DNA of 45,744 nucleotides, from assembly GCA_003521625.1 (NCBI GenBank), contig DPHV01000038.1:1-45744 (forward strand), given 5' to 3'. This document shows positions 34,099 through 42,817 of the stretch, piece after piece. The position numbers and the translations under genes are program-made. This DNA is from Ruminococcus sp. (GTDB taxonomy: Bacteria; Bacillota; Clostridia; Oscillospirales; Acutalibacteraceae). Positions within the stretch are counted from its first letter, which is position 1, and every line of letters starts with the position of its first letter. The notes beneath the pieces are model-generated. The model was given only the letters and a program-made list of their open reading frames with translations. It was not told where the DNA came from and did no database searches.

Positions 34099-35358
34099 AT
34101 GGAACTTAAAAGCAATGAAGAAAAAATTACACGTGCACTGCTTGTCAGCGTTGATACGGGAGAATATGACGCACAGGCTTCTCTTGAGGAGCTGTTTGAG
34201 CTTGTAAAAAGTGCAGGGGCAGAGCCTGTTTTTTCTGTAACGCAGAACTTAAATAAGGTTGAAACTGCAACGTATGTCGGAACAGGCAAGCTTGCCGAAA
34301 TCACAGAAATCTGCAATGCGCAGGAGGTAGATTTAATCGTAGCTGACAGCGAGCTTTCGCCGACTCAGATTAAAAATATGGAAGCCGAAACAGACGTGAG
34401 GGTAATTGACCGCACAACTCTTATTCTCGATATTTTTGCACAGCGAGCACGTTCAAAAGAGGGCAAATTACAGGTTGAGCTTGCACAGCTCAAGTATATG
34501 CTCCCACGCCTTACGGGAAAGGGAATTGCGATGTCAAGGCTCGGCGGCGGTATCGGCACACGAGGTCCCGGTGAAACAAAGCTCGAAACCGACAGACGTC
34601 ACATAAGGCGCAGAATGGAAACGCTTAAGGAAGAGCTTACCGACCTTGAAAAGCACCGCAATATGCTCCGCAAAAGGCGAGAAAAGGACGGCGTAATCAC
34701 AGTTGCAATAGTCGGCTACACAAACGCAGGAAAGTCAACGCTGATGAATTACTTAACCGACGCAGGAGTGCTTGCGCAGGACAAGCTTTTTGCAACGCTT
34801 GACCCAACCTCTCGTGCGCTGAAACTTCCGAGCGGCGTTACTGTAATGCTGATTGACACGGTAGGTCTTGTGCGCAGACTGCCGCACCACCTTGTTGAAG
34901 CTTTCCGTTCGACTCTTGAAGAGGCGGCACAGTCGGATATAATACTAAATGTATGCGATGCGTCAAGTGAAGAAGCGAGAACGCATATGCAGATCACAAC
35001 CGATTTGCTTGAATCCCTCGGCTGCGGTGACAGACCGATTATCACCGTTCTGAACAAGTGCGATTTGGTAAAGGACGAAGTGTTGGCACAGGATTTCTGC
35101 TCATATATTCGCATAAGCGCAAAGAACGGTACGGGAGTAGAAAAACTCTTGCAGGCGATTGACGATAATCTTCCCGTCAGAATGAAGCGTGTAAAGCTGC
35201 TCATTCCTTTTGCAAACGCAGGACTTGCAAACGAAATCCGCACAAAAGGTACGCTAATCTGCGAGGAATACGTTTCCGAGGGCTTGGAAATTGAAGCAAT
35301 TGTCGATGAAATGCTTTATTCAAAGCTGAAACAATTTGAGATTTTAAATAATCAATAA
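34099..35358 (+). CDS. Ribosome-associated GTPase HflX
   Basis: A 419-residue GTPase that binds 50S subunits and rescues or splits stalled or heat-damaged ribosomes in other bacteria. The N-terminal HflX domain contains TYVGTGKLAEI and VIDRTTLILDIFAQRA. A coiled-coil linker (RRHIRRRMETLKEELTDLEK) leads to the G domain: GYTNAGKSTLM, DTVGLVRRLPHHLVEAF, NKCD and SAKNGTG. The C-terminal domain is short. TTAGGAGAAAAA precedes the ATG. The PAP2 gene downstream has its own promoter. Confidence 0.95.
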   Translation: MELKSNEEKITRALLVSVDTGEYDAQASLEELFELVKSAGAEPVFSVTQNLNKVETATYVGTGKLAEITEICNAQEVDLIVADSELSPTQIKNMEAETDVRVIDRTTLILDIFAQRARSKEGKLQVELAQLKYMLPRLTGKGIAMSRLGGGIGTRGPGETKLETDRRHIRRRMETLKEELTDLEKHRNMLRKRREKDGVITVAIVGYTNAGKSTLMNYLTDAGVLAQDKLFATLDPTSRALKLPSGVTVMLIDTVGLVRRLPHHLVEAFRSTLEEAAQSDIILNVCDASSEEARTHMQITTDLLESLGCGDRPIITVLNKCDLVKDEVLAQDFCSYIRISAKNGTGVEKLLQAIDDNLPVRMKRVKLLIPFANAGLANEIRTKGTLICEEYVSEGLEIEAIVDEMLYSKLKQFEILNNQ

Positions 35359-35386
35359 AAAATACAACATAATGTTAATAATTGTG

Positions 35387-35415
35387 TTGAAAATGTTAAA
35401 AGAGTTTGGTATAAT
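35387..35415 (+). promoter_or_regulatory. Promoter of the PAP2 gene
   Basis: TTGAAA (35387-35392), 17-base spacer, TATAAT (35410-35415), 15 bases before the ATG at 35431, so the leader is very short. Confidence 0.82.
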
Positions 35416-35430
35416 AAAGAAGGGTTATAA

Positions 35431-36027
35431 ATGGAATTATTTGAGATAATTCAATCAATAGACTTTACAATTCTTGATTTTATTCAGAATACTTTTAAAT
35501 GTGTTTTCCTTGATTATGTGCTGGCTTTTTTCAGTTATATCGGAGAAGCAGGCGGCATATGGATTATTGCGTCGGTAATTATGATGTGCTTTCGCAAAAC
35601 AAGGGCAACGGGCGTTATGGTTTTGTGCGCAGTCGCAGTCGGCTTTTTAATCGGCGAAGTGGGATTGAAGCACTTTATCGCTCGTGAAAGGCCGTTCGTT
35701 GTAAATCCATCTGTTGTGCCGTTTATCAAGGCGCCGAGCGGTTACAGCTTTCCGTCGGGACACAGCTGTTCGTCGTTTGCGGCGGCAACGGTGCTTTTGA
35801 TGCGTGACAAGAGGTTTGGCATACCTGCCATTGCGGTTGCCGTTCTGATTGCATTTTCAAGGCTTTATAACTATGTTCACTTTCCGTCCGATGTGCTCTG
35901 CGGAATTTTACTCGGTGTGCTTTGTGCAGTAGTTACCGTAGTGATTTTCAGAAAAGCAGGGTTTGACAAAAAGCTGTCGGGCGACTTAAAATACAAGAAG
36001 GTTGATGATAATGCAGAAAAATTATAG
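35431..36027 (+). CDS. PAP2-family phosphatase
   Basis: A 198-residue membrane protein with five or six helices and the three PAP2 motifs: KHFIARERP (KX6RP), PSGH in YSFPSGHSCSS, and SRLYNYVHFPSD (SRX5HX3D). Members dephosphorylate undecaprenyl pyrophosphate or other lipid phosphates at the outer face of the membrane. GAAGGG precedes the ATG. The 74-residue gene overlaps its 3' end by 17 bases, and a beta-helix protein follows, probably as one operon ending at the terminator near 36984. An undecaprenyl pyrophosphate phosphatase role is plausible but unproven. Confidence 0.88.
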   Translation: MELFEIIQSIDFTILDFIQNTFKCVFLDYVLAFFSYIGEAGGIWIIASVIMMCFRKTRATGVMVLCAVAVGFLIGEVGLKHFIARERPFVVNPSVVPFIKAPSGYSFPSGHSCSSFAAATVLLMRDKRFGIPAIAVAVLIAFSRLYNYVHFPSDVLCGILLGVLCAVVTVVIFRKAGFDKKLSGDLKYKKVDDNAEKL

Positions 36028-36235
36028 ATTTGTCGGCAAAACCTCAAAGGACAGCTTTCTGATAAAAGGTTTCAACGTGTTTTCCGAAAAGTGGAAGCAC
36101 GCAGGCGGTTGTGCCTCTGTTACAAACCCACAAAACGGCAGAACATACGTGTTTTCTAAATACGAAAGCTGCGGAGTGGAGTTTGTTGCAGGCAAGGACG
36201 CAAACGGCTATTGGCTGTTCTTTGTTGAGGTTTAA
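36011..36235 (+). CDS. Small conserved-looking protein, unknown
   Basis: A 74-residue soluble protein (MQKNYRFVGKTSKDSFLIKG start) rich in aromatic residues and without a signal peptide. I do not recognise it. AAGAAGG precedes the ATG at 36011, and the gene overlaps the PAP2 gene by 17 bases, which supports coupled translation. Its codon use matches the neighbours. ATG at 36005 and TTG at 36002 are alternatives. Confidence 0.6.
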   Translation: MQKNYRFVGKTSKDSFLIKGFNVFSEKWKHAGGCASVTNPQNGRTYVFSKYESCGVEFVAGKDANGYWLFFVEV

Positions 36236-36262
36236 AATATTTTATGGGAGAAGTATACGAAA

Positions 36263-36934
36263 ATGAGCAATGAAAATCTGCTTGCTGATAATCTTTTTGA
36301 TTACAGCAAAACAATAGCAAAACCACTTCTTGAAAGCGTTGATTATCCTTGGGAAGCGTTGCCGAAAATCAAAGATTTCATTATTGAGCTCGGCAAAACG
36401 CTCGACCCCGAAATCTACGAGCAGAGGGGAGAAAACATCTGGGTTGCAAAGAGTGCAACTGTTTTTCCGTCGGCATATCTCGGCGGACCGCTCATCATCT
36501 GCGAGAACGCAGAGGTGCGTCACTGTGCTTTTATAAGAGGAAGCGCAATTGTCGGCAAGGGCGCAGTTGTGGGCAACTCAACAGAGCTTAAAAATTCAAT
36601 CCTCTTTGACGGAGTACAGGTTCCGCATTACAACTATATCGGCGACAGCATTCTCGGCTATAAGGCGCATACAGGCGCAGGAACGATTACCTCGAATCTC
36701 AAGAGCGACAAGAGCCTTGTAACTGTGCTTTGCGACGACGATAAGATTGAAACAGGCGTTAAAAAGTTCGGAGCAATGCTTGGCGACTATGTTGAGGTCG
36801 GTTGCAACAGCGTTCTGAATCCAGGCTCGGTTGTCGGCAGAAACACAAACGTTTATCCGCTTTCGTTTGTAAGAGGATATGTCCCCGAAAACAGCATATA
36901 TAAGCGTTTGGGTGAGATTGCAGAAAAAATTTAA
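36263..36934 (+). CDS. Left-handed beta-helix (hexapeptide repeat) protein
   Basis: A 223-residue protein with an LbH hexapeptide-repeat core from about residue 60 (IWVAKSATVFPSAYLGGPL through SIVGKGAVVGNSTELKNS to GDYVEVGCNSVLNPGSVVGR). It resembles the C-terminal acetyltransferase domain of GlmU and UDP-sugar pyrophosphorylase-like proteins but lacks the nucleotidyltransferase domain. It may acetylate a sugar phosphate or be a binding protein; the substrate cannot be told. GGGAG precedes the ATG. Last gene of the PAP2 unit. Confidence 0.75.
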   Translation: MSNENLLADNLFDYSKTIAKPLLESVDYPWEALPKIKDFIIELGKTLDPEIYEQRGENIWVAKSATVFPSAYLGGPLIICENAEVRHCAFIRGSAIVGKGAVVGNSTELKNSILFDGVQVPHYNYIGDSILGYKAHTGAGTITSNLKSDKSLVTVLCDDDKIETGVKKFGAMLGDYVEVGCNSVLNPGSVVGRNTNVYPLSFVRGYVPENSIYKRLGEIAEKI

Positions 36935-36943
36935 TTAAAGCAA

Positions 36944-36985
36944 AAGGTCAGAACAGCGTATTCAGCGATGTTCCGACCTTTTTTA
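36944..36985. terminator. Bidirectional terminator
   Basis: Arms AAGGTCAGAACA (36944-36955) and TGTTCCGACCTT (36969-36980) with one mismatch and a 13-base loop, followed by TTTTTATT. It can serve the plus-strand PAP2 unit and the minus-strand CLC gene. Confidence 0.82.
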
Positions 36986-36992
36986 TTGCCGT

Positions 36993-38264
36993 TTATTTAG
37001 CATTAATGTTGATATATTCTGCTTTTAATTTCGAATAAAGAATTTTCTGACTGCTGTATAGTCCGTAATATCCGCTCAGCATATAGCTTACTGCGCTTGC
37101 AATTCCGAAGAAAATAAGTCCCTGTGCACCGAAAACCTCAACGCTCAGAAGAATTGAAGCAATAGGACAGTTGATAACTCCGCAGAACAGGCAAATCAAT
37201 CCTATAGCCGCACCGAACGACGGGTCGAGTCCTAAAAGATTTCCGAAAACACAGCCGAAAGTTGAACCGATAAACAGCGTCGGCACAATTTCGCCACCCT
37301 TGTATCCGCACCCGATTGTGACGGCAGTGAAAATTATTTTAAGGATAAACGCCTCGTGTTTTGCGTTTCCGCCGATTGCGTTTGCAATTATCCCCGAGCC
37401 TGCACCGTTGTAGTCACGACATCCTACAGCAAAGGTCAGCGCAATAATAATCACACCGCCTGTGATAATTCGCAGATATTCGTTTTTAATCAGCTTTTTT
37501 GCCCACTTCTGTGTTTTTCGCATTGCAACACAGAAAATGATACTTACAACAGCACAAGCAGCGGCAAGTCCGATAACCTGAATAAGTGAAATAAAGTCAA
37601 GCTTCGGAATTGTCTTGCTTATTTCAAAGTGCAGCGGAGCAACCCCGAGCCTTGTTGAAACAAAGTATGCAATCACCGCCGAGGTAAAACAGGGAACAAG
37701 TGCAGAGTAGTATGCAACGCCCACGCTGATTACTTCAAGCGCAAAGAATGCGGCTGTAATAGGGGTGCAGAAAAGCGATGAGAAAAGTCCGCTCATTCCG
37801 CACATAACCGCAACGTGGATGTCGCTTTCTTCAAGGTGTAAAATTCTGCCGACAATAGTTCCAAGACTTCCGCCAAGCTGGAGTGCGGCGCCCTCTCTGC
37901 CTGCCGAACCGCCGAACAGGTGAGTAATAATCGTGCTAATAAATATCAGCGGAGCAATAACAAACGGAACATGATTTTTGTTACGAATCGACTCCAGAAC
38001 GCAGTTTGTGCCCGGGTCGTTTTCTATTCTGCACAGCTTGTACAGAAAAACAATCAGTACACCGCCCAATGGCAACAGAAAAATCAGATACCACAGACTG
38101 CTTTCAAAGCTGTTTGCATATTTAATGCAAATGCTGAAAAGCGAGCCAATCGCACCGCCGATAAGTCCTGTTGCAGACGCAATTAAAAGCCATTTTACAA
38201 AGGTCTTTACATACTGCCACGCAGAAGTTATTTTATGTATAAAAAGTTTTTTTATGTTGTTCAA
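36993..38264 (-). CDS. CLC-family anion transporter, fluoride-exporter-like
   Basis: A 423-residue multi-pass CLC protein. The gating glutamate is present (E124 in HLFGGSAGREGAALQLGG). The first anion-site motif GSGIP of chloride CLCs is replaced by PGTNCVLE (G85-T86-N87). Near the C-terminus KGGEIVPTLFIG replaces GGxFxP. These three changes are, as I recall the family, typical of the CLC-F fluoride/proton antiporters, most of which have Met where this protein has Thr86. The start is TTG after GAGGCGG. No fluoride (crcB) riboswitch is visible in the 100 bases upstream. It is a single-gene unit. Confidence 0.8.
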   Translation of the reverse strand: MNNIKKLFIHKITSAWQYVKTFVKWLLIASATGLIGGAIGSLFSICIKYANSFESSLWYLIFLLPLGGVLIVFLYKLCRIENDPGTNCVLESIRNKNHVPFVIAPLIFISTIITHLFGGSAGREGAALQLGGSLGTIVGRILHLEESDIHVAVMCGMSGLFSSLFCTPITAAFFALEVISVGVAYYSALVPCFTSAVIAYFVSTRLGVAPLHFEISKTIPKLDFISLIQVIGLAAACAVVSIIFCVAMRKTQKWAKKLIKNEYLRIITGGVIIIALTFAVGCRDYNGAGSGIIANAIGGNAKHEAFILKIIFTAVTIGCGYKGGEIVPTLFIGSTFGCVFGNLLGLDPSFGAAIGLICLFCGVINCPIASILLSVEVFGAQGLIFFGIASAVSYMLSGYYGLYSSQKILYSKLKAEYININAK

Positions 38265-38288
38265 ATATACCGCCTCTTTTATATTGTT

Positions 38289-38317
38289 ATTTTACCACAT
38301 CTTTATTATTTTTACAA
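38289..38317 (-). promoter_or_regulatory. Candidate promoter of the CLC gene
   Basis: On the minus strand TTGTAA (38317-38312), 17-base spacer, TAAAAT (38294-38289), preceded by TGG. Confidence 0.6.
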
Positions 38318-38367
38318 TTCATATTTATAGCGGACGATTGAGGACTTGAAAATCCAAAAAATAAATG

Positions 38368-38396
38368 TTGAAAAGCATAGCATAAAATGATATAAT
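38368..38396 (+). promoter_or_regulatory. Promoter of the thyX operon
   Basis: TTGAAA (38368-38373), 17-base spacer, TATAAT (38391-38396). It heads eight genes with gaps of 23 bases or less. Confidence 0.85.
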
Positions 38397-38446
38397 AATT
38401 ATAATTATGCAGAAATATGTTTGTTATGTTTGAAAAGAGGAGTAAA

Positions 38447-39256
38447 ATGGCTATTAAAGTTACACTTCTGACGCATACGCCGAATCCCGAGCAAACCGTT
38501 GCTATGGCGGCAAAGCTCTGTTATTCGCCGTCGGGAATTGAAGATATAAGAGAAGGACTTACCGAAGAAAAAACAGCTTCGTTTATCAATATGCTTTCTG
38601 ACCTCGGACACGCAAGTCCCACAGAGCACGCAGTATTCACCTTTGGAATTGAGGGGATTTCAAGAGCCTGCTCTCATCAGCTTGTGCGCCACAGAATCGC
38701 TTCCTACAGTCAGCAGTCACAGCGCTACGTTGACGGAACGAAGTTTGAATTTGTAACTCCGCCCGAGATTGCAAAAAACGAAAAAGCACTCAATGCATAT
38801 AATAAGGTGATTTCACTTCAGGCTGACGCTTACAAGGAAATCAGAGATGCGCTTGCCGCAGGATATATCAAGGATTATTGCAGTGAAAACGGAAATGATA
38901 TAAGTGGCAGTGATGAAGAGATTATTGAAAAATTCGGACAGGAAAACAAAAAGCAATGCTCCGCTTTCATAAAAAAGGCTAACGAGGACGCACGTTTTAT
39001 ACTTCCGAATGCGTCAACTACTAAAATTGTCTGCTCGTTCAACGCACGCAGTCTGCAAAACTTCTTTGCACACCGCTGTTGCAACCGTGCACAGTGGGAA
39101 ATCCGTGAGGTAGCAGAGCAGATGCTTTTGCAGTGCCTTGAGGTTGCGCCAAATCTGTTCAAAAACTGCGGACCTTCCTGCCTTTTCGGACCTTGTCCCG
39201 AGGGGAATATGTGCTGTGGAAAGCAAAAGGAAATGCGCAAGAAATACGGTAAATAA
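38447..39256 (+). CDS. Flavin-dependent thymidylate synthase ThyX
   Basis: A 269-residue enzyme that methylates dUMP to dTMP with methylene-THF, FAD and NADPH. The ThyX motif is RHRIASYSQQSQRY (R81 onward), and the C-terminal FNARSLQNFFAHRCCNRAQW region is typical. The ATG at 38447 follows AGAGGAG; an upstream in-frame start at 38417 lacks a site. First gene of the operon, directly before tmk, so two successive steps to dTDP are coupled. No thyA is seen in the window. Confidence 0.95.
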   Translation: MAIKVTLLTHTPNPEQTVAMAAKLCYSPSGIEDIREGLTEEKTASFINMLSDLGHASPTEHAVFTFGIEGISRACSHQLVRHRIASYSQQSQRYVDGTKFEFVTPPEIAKNEKALNAYNKVISLQADAYKEIRDALAAGYIKDYCSENGNDISGSDEEIIEKFGQENKKQCSAFIKKANEDARFILPNASTTKIVCSFNARSLQNFFAHRCCNRAQWEIREVAEQMLLQCLEVAPNLFKNCGPSCLFGPCPEGNMCCGKQKEMRKKYGK

Positions 39257-39269
39257 TACAGGTGTTAAT

Positions 39270-39938
39270 ATGAAAAGCAAAATAATTGTAATTGAAGGTC
39301 TTGACGGCAGCGGAAAGGCTACCCAGACCGAAATTCTTGCAGAAAAGTTAAAAAAGCAAGGCTTGAATGTACGAAAGCTTGAATTCCCCGATTACGCAAG
39401 TCCAAGCTCCGCTCTTGTAAAAATGTATCTCGGCGGTGATTTCGGCGATAAGCCCGAGGACGTAAATGCTTATACTGCATCTGCGTTCTACGCTGTTGAC
39501 AGGGCGGCAAGCTACTTACAGCACTGGAAAAAGGATTACGAGCAAGGTTGCTGTATTTTAAGCGACAGATACGCAACTTCAAATATCATCTACCAGATGT
39601 CAAAGCTTGACGACAGCGAGCGTGATTCCTTTATCGAGTGGCAGAGCAATTTTGAATATGAAAAGCTGGGAATTCCCAAGCCCGATGTTGTAATTTACCT
39701 TGACGTTGAGCCGCAGGTTTCGCAGAAGCTTATGGAAAAACGCTACGGCGGTGACATCTCGAAAAAGGATATTCACGAAAAAAATCTCAAATATCTGCTT
39801 GAATGCAGAAGAAGTGCGCTCTATGCGGCTGAAAAATGCTCGTGGCGCATAATTAACTGTTGTGAAAACGGCGAAATTAAAAGTATTGAAAAAATTTCGG
39901 AAGAAATCGACAAGGCGGTATCAGATATTTTATGCTGA
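39270..39938 (+). CDS. Thymidylate kinase
   Basis: A 222-residue P-loop kinase phosphorylating dTMP to dTDP. The P-loop is EGLDGSGKATQ (residues 9-19), and the DR(Y/H) motif is in CILSDRYATSNIIYQMSK. The lid region contains RYGGDISKKDIHE. The ATG at 39270 gives the family length; an upstream in-frame start at 39138 lies inside thyX. It overlaps the next gene by 7 bases. Confidence 0.93.
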   Translation: MKSKIIVIEGLDGSGKATQTEILAEKLKKQGLNVRKLEFPDYASPSSALVKMYLGGDFGDKPEDVNAYTASAFYAVDRAASYLQHWKKDYEQGCCILSDRYATSNIIYQMSKLDDSERDSFIEWQSNFEYEKLGIPKPDVVIYLDVEPQVSQKLMEKRYGGDISKKDIHEKNLKYLLECRRSALYAAEKCSWRIINCCENGEIKSIEKISEEIDKAVSDILC

Positions 39939-40825
39939 ATTTTACGCTGATTGAAAAATCACAGATTGAAGAATATAAAAAATATTACGATTACTCAACG
40001 GCTTTCGGCTGTGACCTTAATCTGCTCAACGCCTACCTTTGGCGTAACGAGTACAATATAAATTTTGCACTTTACGACGATACGCTGATAAAGGCATATT
40101 TTAAGGATGACGGCAGTTTATGGGGTTACTGTATGCCGACGGGAAAAAACATAAAGGGCGCTCTTGAGGAGATTTTTGCCGACGCTCTTGAAAGAGGCAA
40201 AAAGCCGTTTATTGTAATGCTTACAAACGGACAGAGAGCAATGCTCGAGTCAATGTTTCCGTCAAAATTTACCTTTGAGCGTTCACCCGAAAATCAGGAT
40301 TATATCTACCTGACCGAAGAGCTTGTAACGCTTCAGGGCAAAAGATTTCACGCAAAGCGAAACCATATTTCAAAGTTCTACAAAACTTACGATAACATTC
40401 GATTTGAAACTATTGATGATAACAACAAGTACGATGCCTTAAAGGTTGTGCTTGGCTGGTACGCGGAAAACGGAATCCCTTCCGAGGATAACGAAGAAAT
40501 AAAGGCGATTTGTGAGAGCCTTGAAAATTTAGACGCTTTCAATATGCAGGGCGCAGTGCTGTATGTTGACGAAAAGCCTGTTGCAATGACGCTCGGCAGT
40601 GAGATTTCTTCGAACGTTTACGACATAAATTTTGAAAAGGCTCTGCGTGAATATGACGGAGTTTATTCGGTGATAAACAACGAGTTTGCAAAAACTCTTA
40701 CAAAATATAAGTATATAAACAGGGAAGAGGATATGGGACTTGAAGGCTTGAGAAAGTCAAAGCTGTCCTACAATCCCGTTATTATCCTTGACCGCTACAA
40801 TGCAAGGCTGAAAGATGAAGCTTAA
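39932..40825 (+). CDS. DUF2156 protein (aminoacyl-transferase-like GNAT fold)
   Basis: A 297-residue cytoplasmic protein of the DUF2156 family, related to the catalytic part of phosphatidylglycerol lysyltransferases and other proteins with two tandem GNAT folds. Recognisable parts are GRFHAKR-like KRFHAKRNHISKFYK (about 135-149) and the closing region YINREEDMGLEGLRKSKLSY. It lacks the membrane domain of MprF, so the acceptor is uncertain. It overlaps tmk by 7 bases and the next gene by 11 bases. Confidence 0.75.
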   Translation: MLNFTLIEKSQIEEYKKYYDYSTAFGCDLNLLNAYLWRNEYNINFALYDDTLIKAYFKDDGSLWGYCMPTGKNIKGALEEIFADALERGKKPFIVMLTNGQRAMLESMFPSKFTFERSPENQDYIYLTEELVTLQGKRFHAKRNHISKFYKTYDNIRFETIDDNNKYDALKVVLGWYAENGIPSEDNEEIKAICESLENLDAFNMQGAVLYVDEKPVAMTLGSEISSNVYDINFEKALREYDGVYSVINNEFAKTLTKYKYINREEDMGLEGLRKSKLSYNPVIILDRYNARLKDEA

Positions 40826-41651
40826 TTTTGAAAAAAATAAATCAGAGTATATTCCGCTTTTAAAAAAGCTCTGGCTTGACTGCTTTGAAGAAAAAAGCGA
40901 GGCGGTTGATTTGTTCTTTAACCGTTGTCTTGGCTTTACTTCAATTTATACCGCAAGTATTGATAATAAGCCTGTTGCAATGCTGTATCTTGTACATTCA
41001 ACGCTTAACGGCAAAAAGGCTCACTACCTCTGCTGTGCCGCAACGTCACTTGATTACAGAAACCTCGGAATAATGGGCAGACTTATAGAATATGCTATGT
41101 CAGATTCACGCAAAAACGGTGATGTTTATTCGTTGCTTTTTCCTGCAAACGAAAGACTTTACGGATATTACGAACGCTTTGGCTACAAACCTCTTTGCAC
41201 AGCACGAAAAGCAGTTTTTACACGAGAAGAGCTGATTCGGTTTGCGGAGAATAATCAAAGCAAACGGACATCTGTTAATTCATATAATTATGAAGAACTG
41301 CAAAGATTATGTTTAAAAGATAATTTTCTCTTGCAGAATAATAATTTTATCTCCTTTGCATCAGATTACTATTCACTTTACGATTGCAAAACCGTAAAAT
41401 CTGACAAATGCTTTGCTCTTTTTGAGGAGGAAAACGGTACAGCCAAGGTGTTCTACTCAATTTACGACAGCTTTTTTACACTTGCAGAAATGCTTATAAA
41501 AAACTCAAATGCAAAGCGTTTTGTATTTACGTGTAAACCTGACGATAAGTTATATAAAAATTCCATAAACGAAAAATACGGGATGATAAAGTCCCTTAAG
41601 AATAACGAAAAAATTCCCGAAAATACCTATATCGGTATAACTCTCAGTTGA
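40815..41651 (+). CDS. GNAT-family N-acetyltransferase
   Basis: A 278-residue protein. The N-terminal GNAT domain (about residues 1-130) has CAATSLDYRNLGIMGRLIEY as the acetyl-CoA-binding motif A and RLYGYYERFGYKPL as motif B. A C-terminal extension of about 140 residues resembles the Eis-like, sterol-carrier-type tail but is not clear. Substrate unknown. It overlaps the DUF2156 gene by 11 bases, which suggests the two acyl or aminoacyl transferases work together. Confidence 0.78.
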   Translation: MKLNFEKNKSEYIPLLKKLWLDCFEEKSEAVDLFFNRCLGFTSIYTASIDNKPVAMLYLVHSTLNGKKAHYLCCAATSLDYRNLGIMGRLIEYAMSDSRKNGDVYSLLFPANERLYGYYERFGYKPLCTARKAVFTREELIRFAENNQSKRTSVNSYNYEELQRLCLKDNFLLQNNNFISFASDYYSLYDCKTVKSDKCFALFEEENGTAKVFYSIYDSFFTLAEMLIKNSNAKRFVFTCKPDDKLYKNSINEKYGMIKSLKNNEKIPENTYIGITLS

Positions 41652-41664
41652 AAGGAAATGCGAT

Positions 41665-42204
41665 ATGTTCTATGTTTTTCTTGCAGAAGGTTTTGAAGAA
41701 ACCGAGGCTCTTGCAACGCTTGACGTAATGCGCCGCGCAAAGCTTGACGTTCTCACAGTCGGCGTAACAGGCGAAATGGTTACAAGCTCTCACAACGTAA
41801 CCGTTAAAGCCGACATTATGCCTGATAAAATCAGCCTTGATAATATAGAGGGCGTTGTGCTCCCCGGCGGAATGCCCGGCACGCTGAACCTTGAAAAAGC
41901 CGACTGCGTAATAAATACAGTTAAATACTGCTACGATAACGATAAAATCGTTGCCGCAATCTGCGCCGCACCGTCAATTCTAGGTCATCTGGGAATGTTA
42001 AAGGGCAGAAAGGCTACCTGCTTCCCGGGCTTTGAAACAGAGCTTGAGGGTGCGCAGTACACTGCCGCTCACACAGAAACCGACGGAAAGGTTATCACCG
42101 CAAAGGGCGCCGGCTGTTCAATAGAATTCGGTCACGCAATCGTTACCGCCGTTTTGTCAAAGGAAACAGCCGACAGCGTAATTGAGGCTATGCAATGCCT
42201 TTAA
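41665..42204 (+). CDS. DJ-1/PfpI-family protein
   Basis: A 179-residue protein of the DJ-1/ThiJ family. EGFEETEALATLDVMRRA carries the conserved Glu near residue 15, and the nucleophile elbow is AAICAAPSILGHLG (Cys about residue 100). Members include glyoxalases, deglycases and chaperones; the specific job is not evident. GAAAGGAAATGCGAT precedes the ATG. It overlaps the cyclo-ligase gene by 10 bases. Confidence 0.88.
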   Translation: MFYVFLAEGFEETEALATLDVMRRAKLDVLTVGVTGEMVTSSHNVTVKADIMPDKISLDNIEGVVLPGGMPGTLNLEKADCVINTVKYCYDNDKIVAAICAAPSILGHLGMLKGRKATCFPGFETELEGAQYTAAHTETDGKVITAKGAGCSIEFGHAIVTAVLSKETADSVIEAMQCL

Positions 42205-42794
42205 GCAAGAATATCAGACAGCGCAAAAATGAGCTTCGCACCGTCTACAAGCGACTGCGTGTAAATTGCCCCAAAGATGTAAAAAGGGAGCTTGACAGAA
42301 AGCTCACAGAGAAATTTTTGTCACTTGACGAATACAAAAAATGCAGAACGCTTTTTGCGTTTGTTTCAACGCCGATTGAGGTCGATACCTCTGAAATAAT
42401 CGAAACGGCTCTCAAAGACGGCAAACGCCTTGCCGTTCCTAAATGCATAGACAAGACGGGGCTGATGGACTTTTACTATATAAATTCCACCGACTGCCTT
42501 AAAAAAGGAGCGTTTTCGATTATGGAGCCTGACGAAGAAATCTGTGAAAAGGTTACTGACTTTTCTGACGGCTTGTGCCTTGTGCCCGGACTTTGCTTTG
42601 ATTATCAGGGCTACAGACTCGGATTCGGCAAGGGCTACTACGACAGATTTCTTGAAAAATTCGGCGGAATCAGCGTTGGAATCTGCTATTCACGCTGTAT
42701 AGAAAAAGAACTTCCCAAAGGCATTTTTGATAAAAACGCCGACATTCTTGTTACCGATAAATTTATAAACTATATTTCGCAGTGCATCAGATAA
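42195..42794 (+). CDS. 5-formyltetrahydrofolate cyclo-ligase
   Basis: A 199-residue enzyme converting 5-formyl-THF to 5,10-methenyl-THF with ATP. The C-terminal signature LVPGLCFDYQGYRLGFGKGYYDRFL is present in pieces (LCFDYQGYRLGFGKGYYDRF), and RLAVPKCI lies mid-protein. It returns folate to the pool that ThyX uses, which fits its place in the operon. Confidence 0.92.
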   Translation: MPLSKNIRQRKNELRTVYKRLRVNCPKDVKRELDRKLTEKFLSLDEYKKCRTLFAFVSTPIEVDTSEIIETALKDGKRLAVPKCIDKTGLMDFYYINSTDCLKKGAFSIMEPDEEICEKVTDFSDGLCLVPGLCFDYQGYRLGFGKGYYDRFLEKFGGISVGICYSRCIEKELPKGIFDKNADILVTDKFINYISQCIR

Positions 42795-42817
42795 TGCATC
42801 AAAAAGGAATGATACAT

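Noticed and set aside
38265..38367. Fluoride (crcB) riboswitch before the CLC gene
   Set aside because: The conserved GG-rich start and CC-rich core of the motif are not present on the minus strand.
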